Source: Gemmatimonadota bacterium
Lineage (GTDB): Bacteria > JAAXHH01
DNA length: 34,436 nucleotides
Reading direction: 5' to 3'
NCBI GenBank assembly: GCA_009835325.1
Contig: VXWP01000010.1
Location: 1-34,436 of the forward strand
The position numbers were made by a program, and so were the translations under genes. Within the stretch, counting starts at the first letter, position 1, and the number at the start of each line of letters is the position of its first letter. This document shows, in pieces, positions 24,235 to 32,423 of this stretch. Under the pieces are notes generated by a model. The model did not search any database. It saw nothing but the letters and a program-made list of their open reading frames with translations, and was not told the DNA's origin.

Positions 24235-25652
24235 GCCTCGACCACGGGCGGGCGCCTCTTCCAGGTCCCGGTCGCGTGTTCGAAGGCGTGGGCGAGTTGA
24301 AGGACGCCGAGTTCGTCTTCGTGCCGTCCGACGATCTGCAGTCCCACGGGCAGGCCCGAGGAAGTGAATCCGCAAGGCACGGAAATGGCGGGCAGGCCTG
24401 TGACGGTGACGTAGTAGCACGACTTCATCCAGTCGATGTAGGTCTCCATCTGCACGCCGTCGATTTCCGTGGGGTAGGGCGTATTCACGTCGAAGGGCGG
24501 GACCTGGCTGACGGGGAAGACCATGAAGTCGTGTTGTTCCATGAAACTGCGGACCCGGTGGTACAGGGTGGTGCGGTCCACCTCCGCGCGGGCGATCTGC
24601 GGTCCCGTAAGAGCGAATCCGGCTTCGAGGTTCCAGATGACCGTGTCCTTGATCTGATCGCGGTGGGTCTCGAGGAGGTCGCCATAGCCCTGGATGAAGC
24701 TCCAAGCCCGCAGTGTCTTGAAAACCTCGTCGGCTTCGGCGAAGTCGGGCTGGCCCGGCTTGACGGTCATGCCCAGGTCCTCGAATACCCCGCGCTTCGC
24801 CTCGATGGCCGTGGTGACGTCGGGATCCACGGGCAGCCCGCCGAAATCCATGCTCCAGGCTACGCTCACCCCTTTGAAGTCGCGTTCAAGCGGCATGGCG
24901 AAGGGCTGTCCAGGTTCCCGAATGGCCAGGGGCGCGCGGGGATCGGGTCCCGCGATGGCGCTGAGCATGAGCGCGGCGTCCGCCACGGTCCGGGCCATGG
25001 GACCCTGGACGCTGAGCCTGCCCCAGGCGTTGACGGACGGCCATCGCGGCACGCGTCCCGGCGCGGACCGCAGCCCCACCACGTTGCAGAAGTTGGCCGG
25101 GTTGCGCAACGAGCCGCCCATGTCGCTGCCGTCGGCGATGGGCAGCATGCCGCAGGCCAGGGCCACCGCGGCACCTCCGCTGCTGCCGCCGCAGGTCCGG
25201 TCCGTGTCGTAGGGATTCAGCGTCGCGCCGAAAACCGGGTTGAAGGTCTGGGAACCCGCGCCGAATTCCGGTACGTTGGTCTTGCCGAAGGAGATCGCCC
25301 CTGCCTTCTTCAACCGCTCCACGATCAACTCGTCCTGGCCCGGGACGAAATCGTGGAAGATCGGCGAACCGTAGGTCGTCCGGACGCCTTTGGTCAGCAC
25401 CAGGTCCTTGTGGGCGATAGGCAGGCCGAAGAGGGGCCCCCGCGCTTCGTTTCGCGCGATGGCCTCGTCGGCCTTACGGGCGCCATCCAGCGCCTGGTCG
25501 GGATGATAGGTGACGATGGCATTCACGGCGGGATTCACCCGGTCGACCTGGGCCAGGTGGGCCTCCATGACCTCTGTCACGGACACGTCCTTGCGGCGGA
25601 TCATGCGTACCAGATCGGTCGCAGGAGTGAAGCACAGTTCGGATGCGGGCAT
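24231..25652 (-). CDS. Amidase-signature family amidohydrolase
   Basis: The 473-residue protein carries the Ser-cisSer-Lys triad of the amidase signature: lysine in GLPIAHKDL (K82), serines in TCGGSSGGAA (157/158) and the nucleophile in GSDMGGSLRNPA (S181). Members hydrolyse amides such as aryl- or acyl-amides and, in GatA, glutaminyl-tRNA intermediates; the lack of GatB/C neighbours and the C-terminal region TVTGLPAISVPCGF point to a stand-alone amidase. An in-frame TTG at 25670 exists, but ATG 25652 has AAAGG seven bases upstream. It follows the aminotransferase by 10 nt. Its TGA overlaps the first of two mini-ORFs. Confidence 0.9.
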   Translation of the reverse strand: MPASELCFTPATDLVRMIRRKDVSVTEVMEAHLAQVDRVNPAVNAIVTYHPDQALDGARKADEAIARNEARGPLFGLPIAHKDLVLTKGVRTTYGSPIFHDFVPGQDELIVERLKKAGAISFGKTNVPEFGAGSQTFNPVFGATLNPYDTDRTCGGSSGGAAVALACGMLPIADGSDMGGSLRNPANFCNVVGLRSAPGRVPRWPSVNAWGRLSVQGPMARTVADAALMLSAIAGPDPRAPLAIREPGQPFAMPLERDFKGVSVAWSMDFGGLPVDPDVTTAIEAKRGVFEDLGMTVKPGQPDFAEADEVFKTLRAWSFIQGYGDLLETHRDQIKDTVIWNLEAGFALTGPQIARAEVDRTTLYHRVRSFMEQHDFMVFPVSQVPPFDVNTPYPTEIDGVQMETYIDWMKSCYYVTVTGLPAISVPCGFTSSGLPVGLQIVGRHEDELGVLQLAHAFEHATGTWKRRPPVVEA

Positions 25653-25662
25653 AGCGCGCCTT

Positions 25663-26754
25663 TCAGCCAAGGATTTCCTTCAAGGCCCCGGTGAAGATCC
25701 GGCTTTCCGCCTTGTTGCCGTAGGAGACCCGGATCATGCCGGAAATACCCCAGGAAGTTTCGGCGTTGATCACGATGATGCGCCGCTCGGCCAGCGCCTG
25801 CGTCACCGCTTCCGCGTCGCCCACCTCGATCAGGACGAAGGCCGCCTCGCTGCGGACATACGGCAGTCCGAGTGATTCGCAGGCCTCGTAGTAGATCGCC
25901 TTGGACGCGGTCGCGGCCTCCCTGGAGCGGACCACGTGGTCCGGATCGTCGAGGGCCGCGCAGGCGGCGGTCAGCACCAGGGCGCTGGGCGATCCCCCGT
26001 GGTACTGGCGGACGCGCGCCATCATGTGGGGCTGACCCACGGCGTAGCCCAGCCTGAAGCCCGCCAGGCCGTAACCCTTCGAAAAGGTCCGTACCAGGAG
26101 GACGTTCTCGTGTGCTCTGACCAGGGCGCTGCCGTCGGCGCACGCGCCGTCCTCCACCAGGTCGATGTAGGCCTCGTCCAACAAGACGATCACGCGTTCG
26201 GGCAGTTCTTCGACGAAGCGCGACAGCGCGTCGTGGGTAACGACGGTGCCCGTCGGATTGTTCGGGTTGGTAATGACGGCCATGCGGGTCCGTTCGTTAA
26301 CGGCAGCGGCCATGGCCTCCAGGTCGTACACGTACCGCGGCGTCAGGGTGGTCCGCACGGACCGGGCCCCTATATCCTCCCCGTACCGGACCATCAAACC
26401 GAAAGCGGGATGAGGTTCGATCACCTCGTCTCCGGCGGACAGGAAAGCCCGTGCGATGGCGTGCATCAGGTGCTCGGCGCCGTCGCCGACCCGTATCCAG
26501 GCATTCTCCGAATCGAGACCGGGCAGCGAAAGTCTTTCGTCGTGCGGCACGCCGTGCAGTTCGGCCAGTTTTCGGAAAAGGTCGATATGGTCGGGGTCTT
26601 CGTAGCGGTTGATCTGATCGCTGCGCGATTTCACCGCTTCGATGACGCCGGGAGACGGCCCGAGGGGGTTTTCATTCCGGCTCAGGCGCACGATACCCGG
26701 AGGAAGGCCGACGCTCTGGTGGTTTTCATTCACCGCGGTCATGGGCGTTGCCAC
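25663..26754 (-). CDS. hisC: Histidinol-phosphate aminotransferase-like (class I/II PLP) enzyme
   Basis: The 363-residue fold-type I aminotransferase shows RLSRNENPLGPSP at the start, the cofactor asparagine in NPNNPTG (N166), aspartate and tyrosine in LLDEAYIDL (D193, Y196), and the Schiff-base lysine in TFSKGYGLAGFR (K226). This is the HisC pattern, transferring an amino group to imidazoleacetol phosphate in histidine synthesis; related paralogues act on aromatic amino acids. hisB in the same operon supports HisC. The start is GTG 26754, four bases after the symporter stop with GGAA upstream; ATG 26742 is the alternative. Confidence 0.82.
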   Translation of the reverse strand: MATPMTAVNENHQSVGLPPGIVRLSRNENPLGPSPGVIEAVKSRSDQINRYEDPDHIDLFRKLAELHGVPHDERLSLPGLDSENAWIRVGDGAEHLMHAIARAFLSAGDEVIEPHPAFGLMVRYGEDIGARSVRTTLTPRYVYDLEAMAAAVNERTRMAVITNPNNPTGTVVTHDALSRFVEELPERVIVLLDEAYIDLVEDGACADGSALVRAHENVLLVRTFSKGYGLAGFRLGYAVGQPHMMARVRQYHGGSPSALVLTAACAALDDPDHVVRSREAATASKAIYYEACESLGLPYVRSEAAFVLIEVGDAEAVTQALAERRIIVINAETSWGISGMIRVSYGNKAESRIFTGALKEILG

Positions 26755-26758
26755 AGCG

Positions 26759-28303
26759 CTATTTCCAGTTCTTCGAAACCCGTCTTACCTGCAACACGCC
26801 CACCAGGATCAATAACACGATGATTCCCCGGGTGAGCAGCAGGTAGGGAATGTCTTCGGGATTGGCGTTGCGCAGCAGGAGAAGGTCGAATCCGGCCTGG
26901 TAGGTCCACACGACGAGCAGGATCGCCAGCGACACGGGCGTAACGTACTTGATCATGTAGTAGAAGATCCGAGGTATCTGGATGGCCGCGCCTTCGTTGA
27001 TCTCCTCCCAGGCCTTGTCCATCCCGAATATCCAGGCGAAAATGATGATCTCGAGGAAGGAGAAGACGACCAGTCCCACGGTCCCGATCCAGAAGTCCAA
27101 CTCGTCGATTACGCCGTGTTCGATGTTGAAGACAATGAAGTTGCCGAATATGAACAGGAAGGAGATCACGAAGAGGGCCGCTTTCTTCCGCGGCCATCCC
27201 ATTTCGTCCTGCAGGAAGGCCATGGGCGGCTGCGTGAGTGCCACCGTCGACGTAATCCCCGCGAAGAAGAGCAGGCCGAACCACAGCGTGCCGATGAATT
27301 GACCAAGCGGGAGTTGCTGGAAGATCAGCGGCATGGACTGGAAGCCCAGGTCGAAGGAGCCGCCCGTCGCGATCGCCTCGGTCGCGGTGACGCCGAAGAA
27401 AGCCACGGCCACCGGTATGGCGATGGAACTGCCCAGCACCACTTCGGCGAACCCGTTGCTCATGGAGGTCGTCAACCCGGTGAGGGCGACGTCCTGACGG
27501 GCGCGGACATAGCTCGCGTAGCACTGCATGCTGCCGATGCCGATGCCGAGGGAGAAGAAGATCTGACCCGCGGCCGCAAGCCACACACTGCCCTCGGACA
27601 GACGGCTGAGGTCCGGGTTCCAGATCCAGGCGAAACCGGCCATGACGCTTCGGTCGGGGAAGTCCGGATCGGGCGTGCCCAGGGTCAGTACACGGGCCAC
27701 GAGCACGATGGCGAATATCAACAGCATGGGCATGGCGAACTTGGCCAGGGTCTCGATGCCCCGCACCACGCCGCGGCTCAGTACCCAGAATACGATGCCG
27801 AGGTTGATGAGGAAAAAGACGTAGGCGGTGGCGACACTGCTGAAGTAGGAACTCTCAGTGACCCCCTGGAAACTGCTCAGGAACGCGCCCATCTCCGCCT
27901 GGGTTTCTATACCGAAGTACTGGCCGGTCAGGGAGAAGAAGCTGTAGGCCAGGGTCCACGACTGCACGTAGGAGTAGTAGAGGGCGAAGGCGACCGGCGC
28001 CGCGATGCCGAGCACGCCGATGTACTTGGCCGCCGGGTGTTTCCAAAGGCGGTACAGGATGCCCGGGGTGGTACCGTGGCCGTGCTTCCCGCCGAACCGC
28101 CCCACGCTCCATTCCACCCACATCATGGGGATGCCCACGACCAGGAAGGCGACGAAATAGGGGATCATGAAGGCACCGCCGCCGTTGGCGGCCGCCTGTA
28201 CGGGAAACCGCAGGAAGTTTCCCAGGCCGATGGCGTTGCCGGCCATGGCCATGATCAGCCCCAGGCGGCTTTTCCAGACTTCCCTTACGTTATTCAAGGA
28301 CAT
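26759..28303 (-). CDS. LeuT-like neurotransmitter:sodium symporter (NSS/SNF family)
   Basis: The 514-residue membrane protein has about 12 transmembrane segments and closely resembles the bacterial LeuT group: AMAGNAIGLGNFLRFPVQAA in TM1 (sodium- and substrate-binding unwound region), GGGAFMIPYFVAF in TM2, and GQIFFSLGIGIGSMQCYASY in TM6. It would import an amino acid or similar compound with Na+. AAGGAG lies six bases before ATG 28303. The upstream D-threonine-aldolase-like gene and the downstream aminotransferase (4 nt away) suggest that it feeds amino acids into the operon's enzymes. Confidence 0.92.
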   Translation of the reverse strand: MSLNNVREVWKSRLGLIMAMAGNAIGLGNFLRFPVQAAANGGGAFMIPYFVAFLVVGIPMMWVEWSVGRFGGKHGHGTTPGILYRLWKHPAAKYIGVLGIAAPVAFALYYSYVQSWTLAYSFFSLTGQYFGIETQAEMGAFLSSFQGVTESSYFSSVATAYVFFLINLGIVFWVLSRGVVRGIETLAKFAMPMLLIFAIVLVARVLTLGTPDPDFPDRSVMAGFAWIWNPDLSRLSEGSVWLAAAGQIFFSLGIGIGSMQCYASYVRARQDVALTGLTTSMSNGFAEVVLGSSIAIPVAVAFFGVTATEAIATGGSFDLGFQSMPLIFQQLPLGQFIGTLWFGLLFFAGITSTVALTQPPMAFLQDEMGWPRKKAALFVISFLFIFGNFIVFNIEHGVIDELDFWIGTVGLVVFSFLEIIIFAWIFGMDKAWEEINEGAAIQIPRIFYYMIKYVTPVSLAILLVVWTYQAGFDLLLLRNANPEDIPYLLLTRGIIVLLILVGVLQVRRVSKNWK

Positions 28304-28314
28304 CCGGCACTCCT

Positions 28315-28371
28315 TCCAGTCTGACAGAGTTTATCCAGACGGACCGTGTGTTTCCAGACGTACAGGGTCTA
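28315..28371. repeat. 19-bp imperfect tandem repeat, three copies
   Basis: TCCAGTCTGACAGAGTTTA, TCCAGACGGACCGTGTGTT and TCCAGACGTACAGGGTCTA (28315-28333, 28334-28352, 28353-28371) share TCCAG-C and nearby bases. They fill most of the gap between the aldolase-like gene, whose stop lies in the third unit, and the symporter Shine-Dalgarno. Confidence 0.5.
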
Positions 28372-29412
28372 TTTGACCCGGCCCCGGCCGGCCACCGGCC
28401 AGATGACTTCCACCTGGTCTCCCCGTACGCCGTTGAGCTCGTCGTGCAGGTTGAGGGCCATCTCCTGGTGCAGGGGGATGACCGACAGGCGCTCGCCCAC
28501 CCTGAACCGGTGCGCGCAGCGGGATACGTCCACGTGGCCGTGTTCCACGGACATGCCGTAGATCTGCGCCTCGGGATGTTCGATGATATGGCCGTAGGGT
28601 GTGGGCGGATAGCTGGCGAAGGTCTTCATGCCGCCGTCGATGATGATGCGGTCCGGGGTCGGGGCGCTCACCACGGTGCAGATCATGCGGCAGGGGCAGC
28701 GTTGGGGATCCAGCATGGCGGAAGTGCTGAGACGCTCCATGCCCTCCCAGATGTAGGAACCGCTGCGGGTCTCGGTGCAGCCCATGGCTTTGGAGTTTTC
28801 TTCGCCGCCGGTGCCGCCCCCGCTGATGATCTCGACGGGGATGCCCTTTCCGGTGATCCGTTCTATCGTTTCCGCCAGGAAATCCCTGGCCTCGGGATGG
28901 CTGGGGAAGATCATGACGCCCTTGAAAACGAGGCCGCGCAGGTCAGTAATGCGTTCGGCCAGCGTCGCCGCCGCTTCGGGCGACTGCACGCCGCAACGCT
29001 GCGTGCCCGTATCCAGCTCGATGATCACGTTGACCCGGCAGCCGTCATTTTCGGCCTGGTCCGAAATGCCCCGTGCCGTAGTCTCGTCATCGACGGCCAC
29101 GAAGATCTCGGTCCGTTTGGCGACACGCGTCAGGCGTTCCACCTTGCGGGGACCTACGATGTTGTAGGGGATCAGGATGTTCTCGATGCCGGCGGCGGCC
29201 ATGACTTCGGCCTCACCGAGTTTCTGGCAGCAGATGCCGATCGCGCCGGCCTTGACCTGCCAGTGGGCGATTTCCGGGATTTTATGGCTCTTGGTATGGC
29301 ATCGAAGGCCAATGTCGAGATTCCGGCAGTGTTCCGCCATGGACGCGATGTTCCGTTCCATCAGGTCCAGATCGGCCACGTAGGCCGGGGTGTCCAGCTC
29401 GTCGATGTGCAT
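28369..29412 (-). CDS. D-threonine aldolase/D-serine dehydratase-like PLP enzyme
   Basis: The 347-residue protein has the alanine-racemase-like barrel with the PLP lysine in RCHTKSHK (K41), the GTQRCG loop, and EIISGGGTGGE for phosphate binding. The C-terminal metal site, usually H-x-C or H-x-D (as in PNHAC), here reads IPLHQEM, giving H315 and E317; glutamate as metal ligand is uncommon. The family splits D-threonine to glycine and acetaldehyde or dehydrates D-serine. It lies 24 nt after hisB and upstream of an amino-acid symporter. Only a weak ribosome-binding site precedes ATG 29412. Confidence 0.85.
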   Translation of the reverse strand: MHIDELDTPAYVADLDLMERNIASMAEHCRNLDIGLRCHTKSHKIPEIAHWQVKAGAIGICCQKLGEAEVMAAAGIENILIPYNIVGPRKVERLTRVAKRTEIFVAVDDETTARGISDQAENDGCRVNVIIELDTGTQRCGVQSPEAAATLAERITDLRGLVFKGVMIFPSHPEARDFLAETIERITGKGIPVEIISGGGTGGEENSKAMGCTETRSGSYIWEGMERLSTSAMLDPQRCPCRMICTVVSAPTPDRIIIDGGMKTFASYPPTPYGHIIEHPEAQIYGMSVEHGHVDVSRCAHRFRVGERLSVIPLHQEMALNLHDELNGVRGDQVEVIWPVAGRGRVK

Positions 29413-29436
29413 GGTTACCCGCGTATGCTATGGGGG

Positions 29437-30024
29437 CTAGAGACTGCCCTTGGTGGACGGCACGCCGGATACTCGTTCGTCCATGGCCACGGCCTGGCGC
29501 AGGGCCCTGGCCGCCGCCTTGAAGATAGCCTCGACCTGGTGATGGGCGTTCACGCCGGAGAGGAGCGCAATGTGCAGGGTGACGCGACCGTGATGCACGA
29601 GGGCTCCGAAGAACTCCCGCACCATTTCCGTGCTGAAATCGCCGACCGAGGAACGCGAGAAATCAGCGTCGAATTCCAGGTGGGCGCGGCCGCTTACGTC
29701 GAAGACGGCCCGCGCCAGCGCCTCGTCCAGGGGTGCGTAGGCGTGGCCGAACCGCGTAATGCCCGATCCATCGCCGACCGCCCGAGCGATGGCCTGGCCC
29801 AGGCAGATCCCCACGTCTTCCACCGTGTGATGATCGTCGATATGCAAATCGCCGGTGCAGGCGAGATCGAGGTTGAACCCGCTGTGCTTGACGAAGCTGC
29901 CCAGCATGTGGTCGAAGAAACCGATGCCGGTTTCTCCGGCGAGATTTCCTTCGCCTTCGAGGGTCAGGGTCAGTTCGATGCGGGTTTCCAGGGTTTCGCG
30001 CGTTACCGTGGCGGTGCGAGGCAC
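29437..30024 (-). CDS. hisB: Imidazoleglycerol-phosphate dehydratase
   Basis: The 195-residue enzyme has all HisB landmarks: GFFDHMLGSF, HIDDHHTVEDVGICLGQA, EFFGALVHHGRVTLHI, NAHHQVEAIFKA and the terminal STKGSL. The histidines bind two manganese ions. It catalyses the sixth step of histidine synthesis, dehydrating imidazole glycerol phosphate to imidazole acetol phosphate, the substrate of HisC. The start is GTG 30024 with AGAGGA 4 nt upstream. It is the first gene of the minus-strand operon, directly behind a strong promoter, and the only other histidine gene present is the hisC-like gene. Confidence 0.96.
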   Translation of the reverse strand: MPRTATVTRETLETRIELTLTLEGEGNLAGETGIGFFDHMLGSFVKHSGFNLDLACTGDLHIDDHHTVEDVGICLGQAIARAVGDGSGITRFGHAYAPLDEALARAVFDVSGRAHLEFDADFSRSSVGDFSTEMVREFFGALVHHGRVTLHIALLSGVNAHHQVEAIFKAAARALRQAVAMDERVSGVPSTKGSL

Positions 30025-30076
30025 GTATTCCTCTATGCGATGGCGAGTCGCCGAAAGTCGTTCAATCGATTGGCGT

Positions 30077-30089
30077 CAGGTTCGACCTG
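30077..30089. promoter_or_regulatory. Dyad over the hisB transcription start
   Basis: CAGGT-TCG-ACCTG forms a perfect 5-bp dyad that covers the expected start site, about 7 bases past the -10 box. It is suited to a repressor operator; the regulator is unknown. Confidence 0.5.
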
Positions 30090-30091
30090 TT

Positions 30092-30120
30092 ACAGTAGAC
30101 GCGGGGATCGGGATTGTCAA
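30092..30120 (-). promoter_or_regulatory. Sigma-70-type promoter of the hisB operon
   Basis: TTGACA (30115-30120), 17 bp, then TACTGT (30092-30097) on the minus strand, about 60 nt upstream of the hisB GTG. This is among the best promoter matches in the window and could drive the genes down to cobQ. Confidence 0.8.
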
Positions 30121-30306
30121 GAGGTTCCGGCCTGCGAGCCAGCCCGCAAACCGGCCTTAGTGCCGGCCTGCGCTGCACCGTGCGTTCCTGCTCCGACAAT
30201 CCTTCACCTGGTCGTAACGATTGTCTTTTAAAACCTATGTGCATCCGCCCCGGTGAGAGATGGGAAAGGGATGCCAATATACACGTTCGCTACACGGGAA
30301 CGACCC

Positions 30307-30753
30307 ATGAAAAGAGCACACGGAGTATCGAGCATTTCGCGGTTTCTTCAACGCAACCCGGGCTGGTCCCAGGTGGTATGCGTCGTGGGAGTTGCCTTGC
30401 TGATTATCCTCGGTCCTATCCTGCTCTACGGACTGCTGTTCCAGTCCGGACCGGACTCGGTGCGGATGCTGTCCAACGTGCCCTGGTGGCCGGTCGTCCT
30501 CCTCGTGGCACTCGTCGCATTGCTCAGCCTGCTGCACGGGACCACGGGCGTAAGCGTCCAGAAGCTGCCCGACAAGCAGAAAGACGCGGGCGCCGCTGTC
30601 GAGCCACCCGAGCCACCCGAACCGTCCGCACCTTCTGAGCCGTCGGCACCTCCGACGCCAACAGGGCCGTCCGGGAAAAACGGCGATCCCCTTCGGTGCA
30701 CGATGCATGAACGGTCACTGAATGGCATAAACCGCGTGGAAACGAAACCGTAA
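30307..30753 (+). CDS. Small membrane protein with proline-rich tail, unknown function
   Basis: With the start at ATG 30307 (GGGAA about six bases upstream) the protein has 148 residues. A basic N-terminus is followed by two hydrophobic segments, VVCVVGVALLIILGPILLYG and PVVLLVALVALLSLL, then a low-complexity tail rich in Pro, Glu and Ser (EPPEPPEPSAPSEPSAPP). I recognise no family; the topology suits an inner-membrane protein with a flexible soluble end. Upstream starts at 30253 (GTG) and 30271 (ATG) are possible. It stands alone, convergent with the following methyltransferase. Confidence 0.5.
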   Translation: MKRAHGVSSISRFLQRNPGWSQVVCVVGVALLIILGPILLYGLLFQSGPDSVRMLSNVPWWPVVLLVALVALLSLLHGTTGVSVQKLPDKQKDAGAAVEPPEPPEPSAPSEPSAPPTPTGPSGKNGDPLRCTMHERSLNGINRVETKP

Positions 30754-30794
30754 TACCTGCCTGGTCCGACAATGCCGGCCTGGTCCGATCCGGA

Positions 30795-31364
30795 CTAGCC
30801 CCAATACCAGCGCGCTGCGATGGCGGCCACCACCACGGCCGTGGACTGAAAGGTCCGTCTCTCGCTGCGCAGGGCGGCGCCAAAATCATAGCGCGCCGGA
30901 TTCCCCGCGGTGTATACGGTAAATCGGGGCAGAAAACGGGGTACCGCCGCGAAGTATGCTTCGTATTGTGCGCCGAAGGTCCTCCGCAGGCTTTCCTCCT
31001 CCAGCGATACGATGAGGCCGTACTGGATCCCGAAAGCGGCGACGAAAATCACGATCATGTGAGGCATCCAGGCCCAGGCCATCACGCACAGGCCGAGACT
31101 CAGCAGGAAGTTGCCGACATACAGCGGATTGCGTACCCGGCCATAGGGTCCGTTGGTGATGAGCGCTGGCGCTCCGACGTGGCGGGTGCGGGTGGCGGAG
31201 CCCGCGTAACCGACCGCCCACAGGCGTATGGATTCCCCGATCAGCACCAGCAGCCCGCCGGCAAAGAAGGTCGTCGGGCCGGGTTCGGCCATGATCAGGA
31301 CCGCGATCAGGAGCGGGATCGGCGTATAGCTTCGGGCCGCGAAGACGGCGGCGCGGATATCCAT
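30795..31364 (-). CDS. ICMT/PEMT-like membrane methyltransferase
   Basis: The 189-residue membrane protein has the family signature NGPYGRVRNPLYVGNFLLSLG, then EEESLRRTFGAQYEAYFAAVPRFLP. It matches isoprenylcysteine methyltransferase-type proteins, more closely to the consensus than the one at 16769-17335. It probably uses SAM in the inner membrane; the substrate is unknown. AGGAGG lies 12 bases before ATG 31364, somewhat far, but no nearer start is present. It lies 57 nt after the Gfo/Idh/MocA gene and may be co-transcribed with it. The last 30 residues are unlike the family and may form an extra helix. Confidence 0.82.
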   Translation of the reverse strand: MDIRAAVFAARSYTPIPLLIAVLIMAEPGPTTFFAGGLLVLIGESIRLWAVGYAGSATRTRHVGAPALITNGPYGRVRNPLYVGNFLLSLGLCVMAWAWMPHMIVIFVAAFGIQYGLIVSLEEESLRRTFGAQYEAYFAAVPRFLPRFTVYTAGNPARYDFGAALRSERRTFQSTAVVVAAIAARWYWG

Positions 31365-31421
31365 GTTGAAGCTGGACCTCCTCGGTGTCGCTCGTTCGGC
31401 CTGACGGCCAGTCTACCGGCG

Positions 31422-32393
31422 TTACCGGCTGTTGGTTTCGATCTGCTCGATGACCGCCAGTGAGACGCGAAGGGCTTCGCGGCCGTCGAAGCCGGTCACC
31501 GGCGCCGGCGCATCACCGCGCACCGCCGCAACGAAGGATGCGAGTTCGGATTCGAGCGGCTCGCGCCGGTCCTTCGAGGTCTTCTGCCGCGTGATATGGC
31601 GGACGCGTCCATCGCCGGTGTTTACCGGTATTTTCAATCCCCGTGCTCCGGCCTGTCCGGGATCGTCGATCAGCCGGTAAATCTCGCTCTCGCCCGCCAG
31701 GAAGTCCATCGAAACGTAATGATCGCGTTGAAAGATCCGCAGTTTGCGCATTTTCTTCAGTGAGATGCGGCTGGCTGTAACGTTGGCCACGCATCCATCG
31801 GCGAACCGCATACGGGCGTTCGCGATGTCCACCTGGTCGGAAATCACGGCGACGCCCGTGGCGTCCACCGACGCCAGGTCCGATCGGACGAGACGAAGGA
31901 TGAGATCGATGTCGTGGATCATGAGGTCGTGGACGACGGACACGTCCGTTCCCCTGGGGTCGAAGGAGGCCAGGCGATGCGCTTCGATGAACCCGGGGGC
32001 GATTTCCATGCCTTCGAGGGCCCGGAAGGCGCCGTTGAACCGTTCGATGTGTCCCACTTGAAGTACGAGGCCCCGGGATTCCGACAAATCGATGAGCCGG
32101 TCGGCTTCCGCTACGGTCGCGGCGATCGGTTTCTCCACGAAGGTGTGCAGGCCTTCTGCAAGGGTGAACGACGCCACCTCGCAATGCGCGGTTGTGGGTA
32201 CGACCACGGTGGCCGCATCGGCTTCTTCCACGACGCGTGACAGGCTGCCGATCGCTGTCGTATCGTAGCGGCGGGCAACCTCTTCCGCCCGTTCTTCGCG
32301 TATGTCGTACACACCGGAAAGCAGCACGCCGGGCATGCCCGAAAGCACCCGGGCGTGGGCTTCACCGAGTCGTCCAACGCCGATTACGGCCAT
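31422..32393 (-). CDS. Gfo/Idh/MocA-family NAD(P)-dependent oxidoreductase
   Basis: The 323-residue protein has an N-terminal Rossmann fold (MAVIGVGRLGEAHARVL), the family lysine in FVEKPIAATVAEAD, the VGHIERFNGAFRAL strand and the histidine motif HDLMIHDIDLILRLV. Members oxidise or reduce sugars or nucleotide sugars. Similar genes often lie near lipid A or envelope genes, and lnt follows here on the opposite strand; that link is suggestive only. The frame extends to TTG 32447 inside a 19-bp repeat array; ATG 32393 starts directly at the first beta strand and is preferred. Ribosome-binding sites are weak for both. Confidence 0.88.
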   Translation of the reverse strand: MAVIGVGRLGEAHARVLSGMPGVLLSGVYDIREERAEEVARRYDTTAIGSLSRVVEEADAATVVVPTTAHCEVASFTLAEGLHTFVEKPIAATVAEADRLIDLSESRGLVLQVGHIERFNGAFRALEGMEIAPGFIEAHRLASFDPRGTDVSVVHDLMIHDIDLILRLVRSDLASVDATGVAVISDQVDIANARMRFADGCVANVTASRISLKKMRKLRIFQRDHYVSMDFLAGESEIYRLIDDPGQAGARGLKIPVNTGDGRVRHITRQKTSKDRREPLESELASFVAAVRGDAPAPVTGFDGREALRVSLAVIEQIETNSR

Positions 32394-32423
32394 TCGCAAT
32401 TCGTCCAAGTGCGGAGACTCCCT

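Larger units (their letters stand above)
24129..24235. repeat. Degenerate 32-35-bp tandem repeat at the amidase-oxidoreductase junction
   Basis: The sequence GCTCAT(G/C) recurs at 24129, 24164, 24197 and 24229, each within a related GC-rich unit (for example CATGCCTCG-CCAC). Read on the minus strand the core is GGCATGAGC. The first copy holds the amidase stop and the last the oxidoreductase start. Confidence 0.65.

Noticed and set aside
24057-25694. Long open frame (545 codons) opposite the amidase
   Set aside because: It mirrors the amidase gene, which has a full catalytic triad; the opposite frame shows no motifs.
27116-28324. Open frame (402 codons) opposite the LeuT-like symporter
   Set aside because: The translation is rich in His, Gly and Glu without domains; the symporter is clear.
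28348-30231. Long open frame (627 codons) opposite the aldolase-like gene and hisB
   Set aside because: It spans two well-supported genes on the other strand and their gap, as expected for a GC-driven shadow.
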